Below the pieces are notes generated by a model. That model did no database searches and had not been told where the DNA came from. It saw only the letters and a list, made by a program, of their open reading frames with translations. From Bacillota bacterium (GTDB lineage Bacteria > Bacillota > Clostridia > Oscillospirales > Oscillospiraceae), in NCBI GenBank assembly GCA_023402075.1, contig JAEXCS010000025.1:1-64000 (forward strand): a stretch of DNA of 64,000 nt, written 5' to 3'. The position numbers and the translations under genes were made by a program. Shown piece after piece: positions 51,198 through 59,481 of this stretch. Each line of letters opens with the position of its first letter. The first letter of the stretch is position 1.

Positions 51198-51321
51198 AAT
51201 CCATTCCCTTTCATTGTTTGGTTTTTTGTTGCGTGAAGCTTTCGCCGGTTGTAGTTTCCTTGCTCCGAGGTAGGGGCGGGACGGGAGGGAACAACTGAAG
51301 CGCAAATCCGCGGCAGCAGAC

Positions 51322-51777
51322 TTACTTGGAAAGGGGTGTGCGCCGCTCGTTCAATGTCAGATGGTCGCAGATCAAAACCACCTCTCCGTGCTGGTTGATT
51401 ACGTCCATATGCTCAACGACAATCCCCATGTCCGGGCGCTTGGGATGGTCGCGCTTCTCTGTGATCGTCACCACCACATGGATGGTGTCGCCGATGAACA
51501 CGGGCTTTACAAAGCGCAGGCGGTCATATCCGTAAGAAAAGCCCACGGTGTTGATGATGGCGGCCTTCATGCCCACAGCCATGCTGAATGTCAGCGCTCC
51601 GTGGGCAATCCGCTGGCCAAACTCGCTCTTTTTCGCAAATTCCACATCCATGTGGTGCGGAAATACGTCGCCAAGGTCGGCGTGAAGCACAATGTCCGTC
51701 TCCGTCATCGTTCTGCTGTAAGTAGTGTGCGTGTCTCCAACGTTAAAATCCTCAAAATAAATTGCCATGCTGTTCAT
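51322..51777 (-). CDS. MaoC-like hot-dog dehydratase
   Basis: 151 residues from ATG 51777 (AAAGGAG upstream). Single hot-dog domain with the hydratase-2 region GDVFPHH: catalytic D37 and H42 are present, while the consensus Asn is Phe39. IAHGALTFSMAVG is the usual active-site helix. Such enzymes hydrate enoyl-CoA thioesters, or in related families dehydrate mesaconyl/methylmalyl-type CoA esters. It lies between the TRAP genes and the CoA-transferases, which fits a CoA-thioester pathway for the imported acid. Confidence 0.88.
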   Translation of the reverse strand: MNSMAIYFEDFNVGDTHTTYSRTMTETDIVLHADLGDVFPHHMDVEFAKKSEFGQRIAHGALTFSMAVGMKAAIINTVGFSYGYDRLRFVKPVFIGDTIHVVVTITEKRDHPKRPDMGIVVEHMDVINQHGEVVLICDHLTLNERRTPLSK

Positions 51778-51806
51778 ATCTGTCTCTCCTTTTTTTGATA
51801 AGCTAA

Positions 51807-52940
51807 TTAATTTGCCAGACCGTATTTTTGATTTTGCGCTCCAATAGCGGGCGCGGTCTTTTCATTCAGCAGCCTTTCGCCGTCTATGCGGATGGGGCAG
51901 CAGGTGGTGACAAACGAACCGCCGTCCTCCTGTTCCACCGTCTGGAGCATTTCAAGACTCTGAAAACCCTCTGTTTCCAGAAGCTCTTCCCAGTTATAAA
52001 CCCGCGCGCACCAGATGTCGGCCGGTTCCAGAATTTGCAGCCAGCAGTCCACCGTCCCGGTTTGCAGGTGGTCCCGCAGGAAGCTTTTAATCTCATCCAT
52101 TTTGTCAAACCAGTCGGATTTTTCCGTGTACCGGGTCAGTGGCTCACAGCCAAGCAGCCTTCCCAGCTCCGGCACCGATGTCATCGCCAAAGCCAGATAT
52201 CCGTCCTGCGCCGCATAAATTCCGTAGGGCGCTCCATGGCAGGGATTCACGCCGTTCACCTCGCTGCGGGGCGAAAGTTTTCGACCGCCGTTCAGGTACG
52301 CCCCGAAGTTTTCAAATTCAATGTCCAGCATCGCCTCGGCAAGGCTTGTTTCGATTTTGCAGCCCTCCCCTGTGCGCCCCCGCCGGTAAAGGCCCGCCAG
52401 AATGCCCTGAGCCATGTACATCCCGCTAAATTCATCCGCCACCGAAACGCCGAAGGGAATCGGGTCCGCTCCGCTTCCGCTCAGATAGCAGGCGCCTGTG
52501 GCGCACTGCACCAGCAGATCCTGTCCCGGGCGACTTTTCCATGGATTGTCCCGGCCATAGCCCGTAATTTCTCCATACACAATTGTGGGGTTAATCTTTT
52601 TGACCGATTCATAGTCAAGGCCCAGCCGGTCCGTCACATCGGCCCGGAAATTGATGAGCATTGCGTCCGCCGACTGTATCAGAGAAATCAGCTTCTCCCG
52701 CTGCGCCTGCTTCTTCAGATCCAGACTCACGCTCTCCTTATTTCGGTTTACAAAATAGTAGCCCGCGTTGTCGCCGTTAAATTTCAATTCCGGGCCGTAG
52801 TTGCTTCTGTATGAGTCCCCAGTGCCCGGACGCTCCACCTTGATAACGGTGGCGCCCATATCAGCCAGTCTCAAGCTTGCAAACGGGCCTGCCAGAAACT
52901 GGCTGAAATCCAAAATCGTAAATCCTTCCAATGGCTTCAT
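51807..52940 (-). CDS. CaiB/BaiF family CoA-transferase (1)
   Basis: 377 residues from ATG 52940, with GGAGGGG upstream; an in-frame extension reaches into the neighbour gene. Class III CoA-transferase: it moves CoA between carboxylates through a covalent Asp intermediate, probably the Asp in PGQDLLVQ. N-terminal FLAGPFASLRLADMGATVIKVERPGTGD is the family signature. It pairs with the adjacent paralogue (17-base gap), and the two may form a heterodimer as in BbsEF-type transferases. Substrate unknown. Confidence 0.9.
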   Translation of the reverse strand: MKPLEGFTILDFSQFLAGPFASLRLADMGATVIKVERPGTGDSYRSNYGPELKFNGDNAGYYFVNRNKESVSLDLKKQAQREKLISLIQSADAMLINFRADVTDRLGLDYESVKKINPTIVYGEITGYGRDNPWKSRPGQDLLVQCATGACYLSGSGADPIPFGVSVADEFSGMYMAQGILAGLYRRGRTGEGCKIETSLAEAMLDIEFENFGAYLNGGRKLSPRSEVNGVNPCHGAPYGIYAAQDGYLALAMTSVPELGRLLGCEPLTRYTEKSDWFDKMDEIKSFLRDHLQTGTVDCWLQILEPADIWCARVYNWEELLETEGFQSLEMLQTVEQEDGGSFVTTCCPIRIDGERLLNEKTAPAIGAQNQKYGLAN

Positions 52941-52957
52941 GCCTTCTACTCCCCTCC

Positions 52958-54094
52958 TTACAAACCAAACTCGCGCTTGAGCTTCTCGGTATCCGCCCCC
53001 AGCCGGGGCGCAAATGTCCCGGTTCCCGCACGGTTTCCGTTTACGCGGATGGGGCATTTTGTGGTCCAGATGGGGTCCTCCTGCTCTGGGCGGCGAATAT
53101 CAATCAGCGCGTCCAGCGCCGTAAAAAATTCCGATTGCACCATCTGATTCCAATCGTAAATTTCTCCACACCAGAAGTTCTCTTTTTCCAGCACATCCAG
53201 CCAGTGGGAGGTGGTGTCCGTTGCAAGACGCCGGGCGATGATGTCCTTCAGCTCGTCTCTCTTTTCCATTGGGTCGGCATCTTTCATCAGCTCCGGTTCG
53301 TCCAGCAGCACACCAAGCGTCTTTACGGAGCCCATGGAAACAGCGATAAAGCTGTCCTTCGTTTTGTAGATTCCGTAAGGCGCGCCAAGGTCCACATTGG
53401 CATTTCCCAGCTTGCTGCGCTGGGGAAGCCGCCCGTCCCTGTTCAAGTAATTTGAAAAATTTTCAAACTGGAGGTCCATCATGGACTCCAGAAGGGACAC
53501 CTCCACCTTTCCGCCCAGTCCGGTTTTCCCGCGCCGCACCAGACAGGCCAGCAGGCCCTGCACCAAATGGGTGCCGGTGATGGAGTCCGCCAGGGAAAGG
53601 CCCAGCGCGATGGGCGGATCGTCCCTGTCCCCTGTTAAGTACGCCGCGCCGGATATGACCTGCGCCAACAGGTCCTGTCCGGGTTTTTTTACCCAAGGGC
53701 CCTCCGCCCCGTAACCGGTCACCGTACCGTAGACGATTCCGGGATTGGTCTTCTTCACCGTTTCGTAATCCAGCCCCATCCGTTCCATAATGCCCGGCCT
53801 GAAATTGGAGATCATCACGTCCGCCCGGTCAATCAGAAGGCGAATGGACTTTAAATCCTCCGGATTCTTCAGATCCGCCGCGTAGCTCTCCTTGCCCCGG
53901 TTGATAATCTGGAAATTAACCGAATCCCCGTCGGACATCAGATTATTCAGCGTGAGCTGACGACCGCTGTCGCCCACGCCGGGCCGCTCCACCTTGATTA
54001 CCCGCGCGCCCAAGTCTCCCAGCCGCATGGCCGCCGACGGACCGGATAAAAACTGGCAAAAATCAAGTACAATAACTCCCTCTAGCAGCTTCAT
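52958..54094 (-). CDS. CaiB/BaiF family CoA-transferase (2)
   Basis: 378 residues, starting at ATG 54094 in a 4-bp overlap with the upstream gene. Contains FLSGPSAAMRLGDLGARVIKVERPGVGD and the catalytic-Asp segment PGQDLLAQ. It is clearly related to the neighbouring transferase but diverged, so this is an old duplication. Together they would activate the acid delivered by the TRAP transporter to a CoA thioester. Confidence 0.9.
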   Translation of the reverse strand: MKLLEGVIVLDFCQFLSGPSAAMRLGDLGARVIKVERPGVGDSGRQLTLNNLMSDGDSVNFQIINRGKESYAADLKNPEDLKSIRLLIDRADVMISNFRPGIMERMGLDYETVKKTNPGIVYGTVTGYGAEGPWVKKPGQDLLAQVISGAAYLTGDRDDPPIALGLSLADSITGTHLVQGLLACLVRRGKTGLGGKVEVSLLESMMDLQFENFSNYLNRDGRLPQRSKLGNANVDLGAPYGIYKTKDSFIAVSMGSVKTLGVLLDEPELMKDADPMEKRDELKDIIARRLATDTTSHWLDVLEKENFWCGEIYDWNQMVQSEFFTALDALIDIRRPEQEDPIWTTKCPIRVNGNRAGTGTFAPRLGADTEKLKREFGL

Positions 54095-55248
54095 CGTGTT
54101 CCTCTCCGGGACTTCAGGTACAGCGCGTTCAGCTTCTCCAGAGCGCCCTTGATATCAGTCCCCGTTTTCATGTATTCCCGCACAATGAATCCGCCCTGAT
54201 CCTGCAAATCCATGTACCCGTTGTATCTTGGCCGAATAGAACAATGCTCCATCGTATCGATGGTATCTTCAAAAAAGCCGTTGGATCGCTCGTTCACCCA
54301 CCGGTCTTCCCATGCGGTTTTATGACCGGGCTGTCCGCCCGCGTCAAAAAAGATTGTTTTCTGAATTTCCTCCGAAGCCACGTATTGGCAGAAATTCGCA
54401 ATTTCCTTTCGGTTTTTCGCATTGGCGGAAACCGCCAACCCCGTTCCTCCCAGTGTGCTTTTCAGCATTGTGCCGTGATAGGACACCACGTTTGCCGCTT
54501 TCAGCACCCGTTCGCCGTAGCCCGGACGAAAATAATTCGCATAGCCGAAAATGAAAGGACTGTACAGGTAGTGGCTGTCCTCCCTGCTCATCTCCTCGTA
54601 GACCTGAATCGGATTCATTTCAAAAAGTGACGGATCGCACAGCGCCGCCAGCTCCCGTTGGCGCTCCAGCGCCTCTACCCCTACGGCATAGGGAACCAGC
54701 TCTTCCTCTGCGTACAAATTCTCATCCCCACCGGCAATCGTGGCGCACAGGGCGAAGAAATCCAGAATCGTATATACCGGGCCGCCTGCAAAGATGACGC
54801 CCCGCCCCTTGGCAAGGGAGAGCACGTCCTCCCAAGTCTTTGGTAGTCTCTCCCCGGCTTTTTCCAGCAGATCCTGCCGATACACCGCCACCGGAGCGGC
54901 ACCGTCAATCGGCAGTGCAATTTGCTGGCCTTGCATGGTATAGCTGCGATAGGACGGGCCAATGCTGTTTCTCTTCTGATCTTCCAAAAAATCCGCGGGA
55001 AGCAGCTCATTCAGAGGAATGAGTATTTGGGAGGCTACCGCCCGTCCCGTCCACGGATGATCCAGCACCAGCATATCGTACCGCTGTGCCAGCTCCTCAA
55101 TCGACTGGCTTTCAAAATTGGCCAGCGACCGCTTTTCCCATGTAATCCGAATCTCCGGATGAAGCTCCTCATAGCGCTGTGAAACCGCAACCATGGGAGG
55201 GTAACCCCGACTGTGGGACCACGTCATCCCTGTCAAATGAATAGGCAC
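54091..55248 (-). CDS. Solute-binding-protein-like protein without signal peptide
   Basis: 385 residues from GTG 55248, chosen because GGAGG is 8 bases upstream; ATG 55263 (five codons earlier) has no ribosome site. The sequence resembles bacterial type 1 solute-binding proteins of sugar ABC systems: HLTGMTWSHSRGYPP, DMLVLDHPW, TWEDVLSLAKGRG and SANAKNRKEIANFCQYVAS. There is no signal peptide or lipobox with either start, so it should stay in the cytoplasm. It is the first gene of the TRAP/CoA-transferase operon, with a regulated promoter. Function is unknown; a cytosolic ligand carrier or enzyme accessory is possible. Confidence 0.75.
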   Translation of the reverse strand: MPIHLTGMTWSHSRGYPPMVAVSQRYEELHPEIRITWEKRSLANFESQSIEELAQRYDMLVLDHPWTGRAVASQILIPLNELLPADFLEDQKRNSIGPSYRSYTMQGQQIALPIDGAAPVAVYRQDLLEKAGERLPKTWEDVLSLAKGRGVIFAGGPVYTILDFFALCATIAGGDENLYAEEELVPYAVGVEALERQRELAALCDPSLFEMNPIQVYEEMSREDSHYLYSPFIFGYANYFRPGYGERVLKAANVVSYHGTMLKSTLGGTGLAVSANAKNRKEIANFCQYVASEEIQKTIFFDAGGQPGHKTAWEDRWVNERSNGFFEDTIDTMEHCSIRPRYNGYMDLQDQGGFIVREYMKTGTDIKGALEKLNALYLKSRRGTR

Positions 55249-55290
55249 TGTTATTTCCTCCATACCAAAAATAGTTGGTCTTTGTTATTC

Positions 55291-55301
55291 TGGTAGTACC
55301 A
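55291..55301. promoter_or_regulatory. FadR-type GntR operator
   Basis: Perfect palindrome TGGTAGTACCA, matching the T-G-G-T-A-N-T-A-C-C-A type bound by FadR-subfamily regulators such as LldR and UxuR. It starts 13 bases downstream of the -10 of the minus-strand operon and would block transcription when occupied. Confidence 0.82.
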
Positions 55302-55313
55302 CGTTCCAAAAGT

Positions 55314-55342
55314 AATGTATCATTTGATTGATTGCATGTCAA
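55314..55342 (-). promoter_or_regulatory. Promoter of the TRAP/CoA-transferase operon
   Basis: Perfect -35 TTGACA (55337-55342) and -10 TACATT (55314-55319) with a 17-base spacer. The TGGTAGTACCA operator lies at about +6 to +16. Confidence 0.85.
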
Positions 55343-55423
55343 TATATCAGAATATATTTGTGCGTTTCAACAAAACTTGTCTTAATTTTTGAACAAATTA
55401 TCAATTTTCTTTTTTGGAACTGT

Positions 55424-55451
55424 TTGACAAAAATACGCAGTATGATATACT
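55424..55451 (+). promoter_or_regulatory. Promoter of the FadR-type regulator gene
   Basis: -35 TTGACA (55424-55429) and -10 TATACT (55446-55451), spacer 16. It diverges from the TRAP operon promoter. Confidence 0.82.
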
Positions 55452-55488
55452 GATTGAGAAATCAGGACATGGATATAGGGGTAATTGT

Positions 55489-56196
55489 ATGAGCGTACAG
55501 TTTGAATCCTTAAATAAGGTTACTTTAACCGAACAGGTCATGCAGCAGCTTGCGGCTAAAATAATCAGTGGAGAGCTGAAGCCCGGCGAAAAGCTTCCTC
55601 CGGAGAGAGAGCTGTCTCAAATGCTGGAGGTTTCACGAAGCCGCATCCGGGAAGCCCTGCGGGCGTTGTCTCTTATCGGCTTTGTCACCATCAAGCCGGG
55701 CGGCGGCACCTTTGTGGGCAATCAGATTGACGAAATGCCGGAGGAGACAATTGTCTGGCTTTTCCGTCAGAAGGTCAGCAATTACCATGAGGTCTACGAA
55801 GCCCGCCGCCTGATTGAAACCGCCGTTTATCTTGCGTGCTTTGAGCGGAAAACAGAGGAGATCGTCATCAATATCCGCAAGCGGGTCACTCTGCTGGCGC
55901 AGGCTTACGCGGACGACTGCACGCCGGAGAAGTTTAACGCGCTTCTGGAAGGGCTGGACATTTATGTGGCTCAAAACTGCGGAAACGACGTGTTTTATAA
56001 GCTGATGCAGACCATCATTCTGCTGCGCCGGGAGGCGGCCCTGAAAATTTTGGAATCCCCTTACGAGCGAAAGAGTTCCGTTGAAAAACGGAGTCTGGTG
56101 GCGCTGGAATTTGAACGGGGCGACTGTAAGGCAGTCACCAAAGCAATTAGCGCCTTTTTTGACGCCTCTGTGAAGGATTTTACGTTCAGCTCATAA
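55489..56196 (+). CDS. GntR-family regulator, FadR subfamily
   Basis: 235 residues from ATG 55489, with AGGGG upstream; the longer frame starts inside the promoter. N-terminal winged helix (about 10-75) with GEKLPPERELSQMLEVSRSRIREALRAL split across the recognition helices, then FCD-type helical effector domain (about 90-230). FCD domains bind small organic acids, often with a metal. It is divergent from the TRAP/CoA-transferase operon and is the obvious regulator of it through the TGGTAGTACCA site. Confidence 0.92.
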   Translation: MSVQFESLNKVTLTEQVMQQLAAKIISGELKPGEKLPPERELSQMLEVSRSRIREALRALSLIGFVTIKPGGGTFVGNQIDEMPEETIVWLFRQKVSNYHEVYEARRLIETAVYLACFERKTEEIVINIRKRVTLLAQAYADDCTPEKFNALLEGLDIYVAQNCGNDVFYKLMQTIILLRREAALKILESPYERKSSVEKRSLVALEFERGDCKAVTKAISAFFDASVKDFTFSS

Positions 56197-56251
56197 TGCC
56201 CAGCTCGCCAATGCAGAAACGAACCGGGGCAAAAAAATATCCGGCCACAAT

Positions 56252-56312
56252 AAAATGACCTTTCGATTCCGTACAGTCCCTTTGGGACGTTTTGGAACCG
56301 AAAGGTCATTTT
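56252..56312. terminator. Bidirectional terminator between GntR and pirin genes
   Basis: A 19-bp stem (56252-56270 with 56294-56312) with one mismatch, a 23-base loop, and AAAA/TTTT ends on both strands. The converging GntR and pirin genes both end here. Confidence 0.9.
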
Positions 56313-56429
56313 GCTTCTTTAGAAAAAGTTGCCGCACAGCCGGTCCGGACGGCGGAAAGAAATCATCGTGCCATACCACGGTATGCCGGGGCATATGCCC
56401 CTATTCCGTCCGGCATGTCGTTCTCCTTT

Positions 56430-57269
56430 TCAGTATGCAATCTCTTTTTGCAGGAAGGTTCCCCGATCCAGATCGTCAAACGCCTTTTGCAATTCGGCCT
56501 TGGTATTCATGACAATCGGGCCGCCCCAGGCCACAGGCTCATCCAGCAGCTTGGAGCTGATAAAGAGAACCTGTGCGTTTTCAGCGCCCGCCTTGATCTC
56601 AATATGACTCCCCGCCGAAAGCTTTGCCGCTGTTTTTTCACGAACCGGCTCGCCGCCCACAATTGCGTCGCCCAGCAGCGTGAACACCAGCACAGAACGA
56701 TCCTCCTCCGTATTGATTACCACGGAGCCGCCTGCATTCAAATGAATATCATAATAATCCAGAGGAAGATATTTGCCGGCATAGCCCTTTCTGCCTTCAA
56801 ATTCCCCGGCAAGCAGCCTTAGCTTTCCGTTTTCCAGCGCAATTTCTTCAATTTCCGCATTTTTGACACTGTGGTAGGCTGGCGCAACCATCTTGTCCTT
56901 TGCCGGAAGATTCAGCCAGAGCTGCACACCCAGCATTCTTTCCGACGCGGGCAGCATTTCCTCGTGCAGAATTCCCGAGCCTGCCGTCATCCACTGGACC
57001 TCTCCGTCCCCGATGGTATCCGTGTTGCCCAGACTGTCCCTGTGGGTCATTTGTCCGCGATACACATAGCTGATGGTTTCGATGCCTCTGTGGGGATGCA
57101 TGGGGAACCCTGCGGTATACTCATCCGGGTTTATACTGTCAAAGGAGTCGAGCATCAAAATCGGGTCATATTGCTGAACAGTCCCATGGCCCAAAACGCG
57201 AACAAGGCTTACTCCGGCTCCGTCCTTGGTCCGGAATCCCTGCACCTGCTGCTGAACTTTTCTTTCCAT
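56430..57269 (-). CDS. Pirin family protein (bicupin)
   Basis: 279 residues, normal pirin size. Metal-binding cupin motif is clear: HPHRGIETISYVYRG, followed by EMLPASERM and the typical WMTAGSGILHEE. Pirins bind Fe and in some bacteria act as quercetinases or modulate enzymes. The start ATG 57269 has an excellent AGGAGG. It is monocistronic, ending at the shared terminator. Confidence 0.93.
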   Translation of the reverse strand: MERKVQQQVQGFRTKDGAGVSLVRVLGHGTVQQYDPILMLDSFDSINPDEYTAGFPMHPHRGIETISYVYRGQMTHRDSLGNTDTIGDGEVQWMTAGSGILHEEMLPASERMLGVQLWLNLPAKDKMVAPAYHSVKNAEIEEIALENGKLRLLAGEFEGRKGYAGKYLPLDYYDIHLNAGGSVVINTEEDRSVLVFTLLGDAIVGGEPVREKTAAKLSAGSHIEIKAGAENAQVLFISSKLLDEPVAWGGPIVMNTKAELQKAFDDLDRGTFLQKEIAY

Positions 57270-57657
57270 ATACTTTTCCTCCTGTGTAAATAAATCGGGC
57301 TTCTTTGCCTTTGGTGCGTTTTCCGTGCGGGGGTGAGGTAACTCGCCCCCGATTCTTCACTTTCAAGGGCATTTCGTCTCTGTTTTAATAATACCACATA
57401 TTTTTTCACAAAAAAAGTCTTACTTCTCCCGATGAGATAGCAGCGTTCCTGCGCAGCCCTGCTTCTTTTCCTCTTGCCAGACCCATGGATTCAGCGATTG
57501 CCCTTTATCACATTCAGATACTCTGTCAAAGCGTCCTCCCCCGCTCCCATAGATGCCCGCCCCACAGTTTTAAAATCATGCAACAGCCTTTTTGCCTGTC
57601 CGGCACAATTTTTATTTAAAAACGTCCCATTTTTTGGCGTTATTTTAAAACATTGTA
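57270..57657. other. Intergenic region between pirin and zinc-ribbon genes
   Basis: About 390 bases. Near the pirin end is a -10-like TATTAT for the minus strand without a clear -35. Elsewhere a minus-strand frame without a start codon (ending at the stop near 57493) stays open for over 60 codons; it has no ribosome site and I do not recognise it. No RNA gene was found. Confidence 0.5.
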
Positions 57658-57686
57658 TTGACTTATTGCCTACATAGGCGTATGCT
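57658..57686 (+). promoter_or_regulatory. Promoter of the zinc-ribbon gene
   Basis: -35 TTGACT (57658-57663) and -10 TATGCT (57681-57686), spacer 17, about 45 bases before the start codon. Confidence 0.75.
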
Positions 57687-57731
57687 AAGCATGTCGCCGA
57701 ATAGGGCGAACTAATTTAAAAGAGGTATCTC

Positions 57732-58004
57732 ATGTTTCAAGACAAAACTATCGTTTGCAAGGATTGTGGCCAGGAGTTCACTTTTACCGCCAGAGAGCAG
57801 GAGTTCTTTGCGGAGAAGGGCTTCACCAATGAACCCCAGCGCTGCAAGTCATGCCGTGATGCCCGCAAGGGGAACGTTCGGGGCGGCGGTGGCGCTCGTC
57901 AGATGTTCGACGCCATCTGTTCCGAATGCGGCAAGCCCTGCAAAGTCCCCTTCGAGCCCCGGGGAGATCGCCCCATCTATTGCAGCGATTGTTTCCGCAG
58001 ATAA
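57732..58004 (+). CDS. Small zinc-ribbon protein (CxxC-x-CxxC type)
   Basis: 90 residues. Two zinc-ribbon-like halves: CKDC...CKSC in the first half, then CSECGKPC...CSDC in the second, joined by a Gly-rich basic linker. This family is common in Clostridia and environmental bacteria, often next to cold-shock-like genes. It likely binds nucleic acid or proteins, but the role is not known. AGAGG lies before ATG 57732. Single gene with its own promoter and terminator. Confidence 0.88.
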   Translation: MFQDKTIVCKDCGQEFTFTAREQEFFAEKGFTNEPQRCKSCRDARKGNVRGGGGARQMFDAICSECGKPCKVPFEPRGDRPIYCSDCFRR

Positions 58005-58016
58005 GCATTGCGCCAA

Positions 58017-58040
58017 GGCGCCTCTTCGGAGGCGCCTTTT
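58017..58040 (+). terminator. Terminator of the zinc-ribbon gene
   Basis: Stem GGCGCCTC/GAGGCGCC with a TTCG tetraloop followed by TTTT. Confidence 0.95.
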
Positions 58041-58192
58041 CTATTGCCATCGTGCCGTTTTATATTGCTTTCCACGGCGGACTACCGCAATTATTTGTGG
58101 TGCGTTTTCCCAAAATGTGGTTATCATATTAAAAGCTTTTATTTCGGCTTTCGTAAACCAATCTTGCAAAAATGCGTGGGAGGGGTTTGTTT

Positions 58193-58642
58193 ATGGGATG
58201 GTTTTATAGCAGGCTGTATATCGTCTTGCAGGCGCACAGTGCCGCTGTGCTGGCTGGGTACTTCATCGGCGGGCTTATTTTTGGGCTTGCCTGCCGGGCA
58301 ATCGTAAAAAGCAAAGGCTATCCGGAAGACTCGTGTAACAGAAATACAATCGGCGGATTTTTTCTTTGGTGGATATGGCTTATCGTCTGCACCTGTAAGC
58401 ACAGGGGAAGGCCCATCCGATATTCGGGTGCTGATGTCGTAACGCTTTCCGGCACGTCTGATGCGCGCTTCTGGGTCTTGCTTCTGTCCGGTGGAGCAAT
58501 ATTGCTCATTGGCTGCGCTTTGCTTTTTAAAACCTGGTGGGGCCTTACCGTGGCGATAGCAGGTCTTGCATGGTGGATTGTAATGTACGTAACCACAGGG
58601 GGAAAACAACCGAAAGCTCCCGCTCAGAAGGAAATTAATTAA
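58193..58642 (+). CDS. Small membrane protein of unknown function
   Basis: 149 residues from ATG 58193, which has GGGAGGGG about 8 bases upstream. Four hydrophobic helices (about 12-34, 50-66, 93-112 and 115-135), with a cytoplasmic-looking KSKGYPEDSCNRN loop and a lysine/proline-rich tail. I do not recognise the family. It stands alone after a terminator, and decayed acetyltransferase sequence follows at once. Probably real because of the ribosome site and clear topology. Confidence 0.7.
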   Translation: MGWFYSRLYIVLQAHSAAVLAGYFIGGLIFGLACRAIVKSKGYPEDSCNRNTIGGFFLWWIWLIVCTCKHRGRPIRYSGADVVTLSGTSDARFWVLLLSGGAILLIGCALLFKTWWGLTVAIAGLAWWIVMYVTTGGKQPKAPAQKEIN

Positions 58643-58920
58643 ATAACAGAACGTGAAAAGCTTGAAAAAGGGATTCGGTGCAATGCCAATAACGATGCGG
58701 AGCTTCTGGAGAAAAGGCAAAAAGCCGAGGAGCTGTGCTTGATTTTAATAATACCCGCCCAAAAGATGCAGAGAAAAAGGAAGCATTTTTAAAACAGCTT
58801 TTACCCAATATCGGCTCACATTGCTTTATTAATCCCAATTGTGGCATGTACACCGCAATTCACCCTATGGTTGCCGAAGAGAAAAACCGTGGTCTGGAAA
58901 TATTCAAGCCCATCACCATT
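58643..58920 (+). pseudogene. Decayed maltose/galactoside O-acetyltransferase (Maa/LacA family)
   Basis: Homology begins at ATA 58643, where an ATG would be expected, and reads TEREKLEKG, AELLEKRQKAEEL, typical of the Maa N-terminal domain. A one-base loss near 58737 shifts the frame to LDFNNTRPKDAEKKEAF, also characteristic. After FINP the sequence jumps to NCGMYTAIHPMVAEEKNRG, so about 35 residues of the hexapeptide domain are missing. Homology ends at KPITI, well before the normal C terminus. Start loss, frameshift, internal deletion and truncation together mean no function remains. Confidence 0.88.
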
Positions 58921-58938
58921 TCTACCTTATCCCCTGCC

Positions 58939-58967
58939 TTGACAATGAAAATAAGCCATGATAATAT
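58939..58967 (+). promoter_or_regulatory. Promoter of the MarR/nitroreductase operon
   Basis: Perfect -35 TTGACA (58939-58944) and -10 TAATAT (58962-58967) with a 17-base spacer, only 26 bases before the start codon. Confidence 0.85.
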
Positions 58968-58993
58968 TTGTATGTACAAGCAAAAGAGGTGAT

Positions 58994-59464
58994 ATGTTGG
59001 ACAGGAACTTGGACGCAGAACAGCAGGAATGCAGGCTGGATGGCTGCCTATTTTTTTCCGCCACAAAGCTGGCACGGGAATTGGGTAAGCTGGCTGAGGA
59101 TGCGTTTTTGAAAACAGGGCTTTCACCGAGCCATGCGCTGCTGTTGTATATAGTCAACCTTCGGGGCGGTATACACCAGAAAGAAATTGGTGAAATGCTG
59201 CATTTAACCCCATCCACAATTACGCGGCTGATTGAAAAGCTGGAGAGAAAAGAATGCATTTCGAAAAACATCGAAGGGAAAAATGTTTATCTCGGCACAA
59301 CGCCCGAAGGGTTAGCCTTACAGGATGAAATCGTGGCATCATGGGATCGGCTTAATCATGGATTCCTGGATATCCTAACGGAAAAAGAAGCTTCCAGCTT
59401 TGTTGAAATCAGTAATAAGCTGCTGAAGGCGCTGGATACCCGGAAGAACGAATTTAAAAAATAG
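58994..59464 (+). CDS. MarR-family transcriptional regulator
   Basis: 156 residues from ATG 58994 (GAGGTGAT just upstream). Winged helix-turn-helix centred on QKEIGEMLHLTPSTITRLIEKLERK, with helices at both ends for dimerisation. It is first in an operon with two nitroreductase-like genes and an ABM monooxygenase and likely represses them until a quinone, nitro or other reactive compound binds. No clear palindrome was found at the promoter. Confidence 0.92.
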   Translation: MLDRNLDAEQQECRLDGCLFFSATKLARELGKLAEDAFLKTGLSPSHALLLYIVNLRGGIHQKEIGEMLHLTPSTITRLIEKLERKECISKNIEGKNVYLGTTPEGLALQDEIVASWDRLNHGFLDILTEKEASSFVEISNKLLKALDTRKNEFKK

Positions 59465-59481
59465 TGCAGGAGGTCATAACT

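Noticed and set aside
57493..57714. Minus-strand frame open for over 60 codons without a start, ending in a plausible-looking sequence
   Set aside because: No start codon with ribosome site, no recognised family, and it overlaps the zinc-ribbon promoter; probably chance in AT-rich DNA.
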